From contig USBM01000107.1 in assembly GCA_900552885.1 (NCBI GenBank), forward strand, positions 1-7,375: 7,375 bases of DNA, given 5' to 3'. The translations under genes were made by a program, and so were the position numbers. Origin of the DNA: an uncultured Clostridium sp. GTDB lineage: Bacteria; Bacillota; Clostridia; Lachnospirales; Lachnospiraceae. Below the pieces are notes generated by a model that saw only the letters and a list, made by a program, of their open reading frames with translations, was not told the origin of the DNA and searched no databases. This document shows, one piece after another, positions 5,630 through 7,375 of the stretch (the first letter of the stretch is position 1; each line of letters starts with the position of its first letter).

Positions 5630-7264
5630 ATGCCTATTACAGAGTTACTAGAGCGTAATGCGAAGGACTATGCCAATGACATCTGTTTGGTTGAGATCAA
5701 CCCGGAAGTCAAAGAGGTCCGTCGCGTTACCTGGAAAGAATATGAATTGATGGAGCCGAACCCAACAACACATTACCGTCGGGAGATTACCTGGCATGTC
5801 ATGAACGAGAAAGCGAATCGTTTTGCGAATCTGCTGATCAGCCGCGGCATCAAGAAAGGCGATAAGGTCGGCATTTTATTAATGAACTGCTTGGAATGGT
5901 TGCCGATCTACTTCGGAATCCTGAAGACCGGTGCGTTAGCTGTACCACTCAACTTCCGCTATGCACCGGATGAGATTGAATACTGCGTGAAGCTAGCAGA
6001 CGTTGACATTCTTGTGTTTGGTCCGGAATTCATCGGTCGTGTAGAAGAGATTGCTGACAATATCAGCAAGAACCGTCTGTTGTTCTATGTTGGAGATAAC
6101 TGCCCGACATTTGCTGAAGATTACAATGCGATGACCGCAAACTGTTCTTCCCTGTCACCGGATATTCCACTGACAGATGAAGACGACGCAGCCATCTATT
6201 TCTCATCCGGAACCACCGGATTCCCGAAAGCGATCCTGCATAACCATGAGAGCTTAATGCATTCTGCACGGGTAGAGCAAAACCATCATGGACAGACAAG
6301 AGATGATGTATTCTTATGTATCCCTCCTCTGTATCATACCGGAGCAAAGATGCACTGGTTCGGAAGTCTGTTATCCGGAAGCAAGGCAGTCCTGTTAAAG
6401 GGAACCAAGCCGGAATACATCTTAGATGCCGTATCCAAGGAACAGTGTACGATCGTATGGCTGTTAGTACCATGGGCACAGGATATCTTAGAAGCATTAG
6501 ACAGCGGCCGTGTGAAGTTAGAAGATTACAAGTTAGACCAGTGGCGTCTGATGCACATTGGTGCACAGCCGGTTCCACCTAGTCTGATCAAGAAGTGGAA
6601 GGAATACTTCCCGAATCATCAATACGATACCAATTATGGTCTGAGTGAATCTATCGGACCTGGTTGTGTCCATTTAGGTGTCGATAACATTGATAAGGTC
6701 GGTGCGATCGGCAAAGCCGGATATGGCTGGGAAGTTAAGATTGTTGACCCGGATGGAAACACCGTCAACCGCGGTGAAGTTGGCGAGCTTTGTGTCAAAG
6801 GCCCTGGTGTCATGACCTGCTACTATCACGATAAGAAAGCAACTGCCGAAGTATTAAAAGATGGCTGGTTATTTACCGGAGATATGGCACAGGAAGATGA
6901 GGATGGCTTCATTTTCTTGGTAGACCGTAAGAAAGACGTTATCATCAGTGGTGGTGAGAACTTATATCCGGTACAGATTGAAGACTTTATTCGTACCCAT
7001 GCCGGAGTACATGACGTTGCAGTTATTGGTCTTCCAGACAAACGTCTTGGAGAGATTGCATGTGCGATCATTGAGCCAAAGGAGAACATCATCCTAACCG
7101 AAGACGAGATCAACGAATTATGCCAGCAGCTTCCTCGTTACAAACGTCCACGCAAGATTATATTTGCAGACATTCCAAGAAATCCAACCGGTAAGATTGA
7201 GAAACCGAAGCTTCGTGAAATGTATGCAGGTGGAAGTGTTGTTGACGCCCAAAACCACGGTTAA
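5630..7264 (+). CDS. Class I adenylate-forming acyl-CoA ligase (AMP-binding), 544 aa
   Basis: ANL-superfamily enzyme, predicted to activate a carboxylic acid to an acyl-AMP and transfer it to CoA in the cytoplasm. Core motifs, numbered from the ATG at 5630, are all intact: the P-loop YFSSGTTGFPK (190-200), YGLSE (336-340), GWLFTGD (412-418) with the ribose-binding Asp, the hinge region VDRKKDVIISGGENLYP (431-447), and the catalytic Lys522 in NPTGKIEK near the C-terminus. The length is normal for a stand-alone synthetase. The start at 5630 has AGGAG (5618-5622) 7 bases upstream; the in-frame ATG at 5600 would place that site inside the coding region. The substrate cannot be read from sequence: medium- or long-chain fatty acids, aromatic acids or other carboxylates are all possible. 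It does not resemble the remembered BaiB bile-acid ligase. The N-terminus carries two similar segments, VTWKEYE and ITWHVMNEKANRF. It is transcribed away from metY, probably as a single gene. Confidence 0.9.
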   Translation: MPITELLERNAKDYANDICLVEINPEVKEVRRVTWKEYELMEPNPTTHYRREITWHVMNEKANRFANLLISRGIKKGDKVGILLMNCLEWLPIYFGILKTGALAVPLNFRYAPDEIEYCVKLADVDILVFGPEFIGRVEEIADNISKNRLLFYVGDNCPTFAEDYNAMTANCSSLSPDIPLTDEDDAAIYFSSGTTGFPKAILHNHESLMHSARVEQNHHGQTRDDVFLCIPPLYHTGAKMHWFGSLLSGSKAVLLKGTKPEYILDAVSKEQCTIVWLLVPWAQDILEALDSGRVKLEDYKLDQWRLMHIGAQPVPPSLIKKWKEYFPNHQYDTNYGLSESIGPGCVHLGVDNIDKVGAIGKAGYGWEVKIVDPDGNTVNRGEVGELCVKGPGVMTCYYHDKKATAEVLKDGWLFTGDMAQEDEDGFIFLVDRKKDVIISGGENLYPVQIEDFIRTHAGVHDVAVIGLPDKRLGEIACAIIEPKENIILTEDEINELCQQLPRYKRPRKIIFADIPRNPTGKIEKPKLREMYAGGSVVDAQNHG

Positions 7265-7342
7265 TCCTATCACCCTTGCACAGCGTAAGTGAGGACGTGA
7301 CGCACATGTTTTAGGTTGTGAACCCGGCTTTAGGGTGGTGTC
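7265..7342 (+). other. Short spacer after the ligase gene, no clear terminator
   Basis: The spacer is visibly richer in G and C than the other intergenic regions here. It shows small dyads, GCGT/ACGC (about 7282-7302), GGTT-GTG-AACC (about 7314-7324) and a distant CACCCT/AGGGTG pair (about 7270 and 7333). None is followed by a U-run, so I cannot place a terminator for the ligase gene. The stretch AGGGTGG near 7332-7338 superficially resembles a T-box core but lacks the required ACCGCG. Confidence 0.4.
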
Positions 7343-7375
7343 ATGTTGCAGCAGGCACATTCGCATTACGACTCG
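7343..7375 (+). CDS. Possible start of another gene, cut by the window edge
   Basis: An ATG at 7343 opens eleven codons (MLQQAHSHYDS) that run without a stop to the last base. An in-frame stop at 7331-7333 just upstream means the reading frame begins here. The only ribosome binding candidate is TAGGG/AGGGTGG, about 4-7 bases upstream, which is mediocre. No family can be recognised from eleven residues, and a chance open stretch is quite possible. Confidence 0.22.
   Translation, partial: MLQQAHSHYDS

Noticed and set aside
6063..6578. 171-codon minus-strand frame inside the acyl-CoA ligase gene
   Set aside because: It is fully antisense to an intact, well-motifed enzyme and its translation resembles no protein family, so it is a shadow frame.
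7331..7342. T-box-like AGGGTGG near the right edge
   Set aside because: The essential ACCGCG half is missing and no specifier stem or terminator is visible. The match is only seven bases.

Overview
The window looks like a chromosomal segment from a low-to-moderate-GC Bacillota, most likely a Clostridia/Lachnospiraceae-type gut anaerobe. The evidence is a canonical T-box riboswitch ahead of valS, strong AGGAGG-type ribosome binding sites, sigma-A-like promoters and protein sequences typical of that group. The family assignment is inference; nothing in the window fixes a species.

Layout, left to right. Positions 1-347 carry no convincing gene: they are very AT-rich with long A-tracts near the edge and only weak hairpins. 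Positions 348-896 (minus) encode a 182-residue protein of unknown function with a strong ribosome binding site. A 100-base spacer with two compact palindromes separates it from valS (997-3639, minus), a full-length valyl-tRNA synthetase. valS is preceded by a clear promoter and a complete T-box leader (about 3676-3905, minus). The leader has a GUA (Val) specifier, a UGGU acceptor-binding bulge, an antiterminator and a terminator. Immediately upstream, with only 10 bases between its stop codon and the valS -35 box, is a metY-type O-acetylhomoserine sulfhydrylase (3951-5234, minus). A 395-base divergent intergenic region follows, with a fair metY promoter candidate on the minus strand and a strong promoter on the plus strand. 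The plus-strand promoter drives a class I adenylate-forming acyl-CoA ligase (5630-7264). The last 111 bases hold no clear terminator and perhaps the first codons of another gene.

How the parts work together. valS transcription should rise when uncharged tRNA-Val accumulates. The 182-residue gene probably shares this control, because no terminator or promoter separates it from valS. No terminator is visible between metY and the valS promoter, so metY transcripts may run into the T-box leader and end at its terminator. The acyl-CoA ligase is transcribed in the opposite direction and has no evident metabolic link to the others; repeat-rich sequence in its 5' leader may be regulatory.

I found no mobile element, CRISPR array, tRNA or rRNA, and no clear evidence of an undescribed system. 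The most open items are the unknown protein, the metY/T-box junction and the structured leader of the ligase gene.
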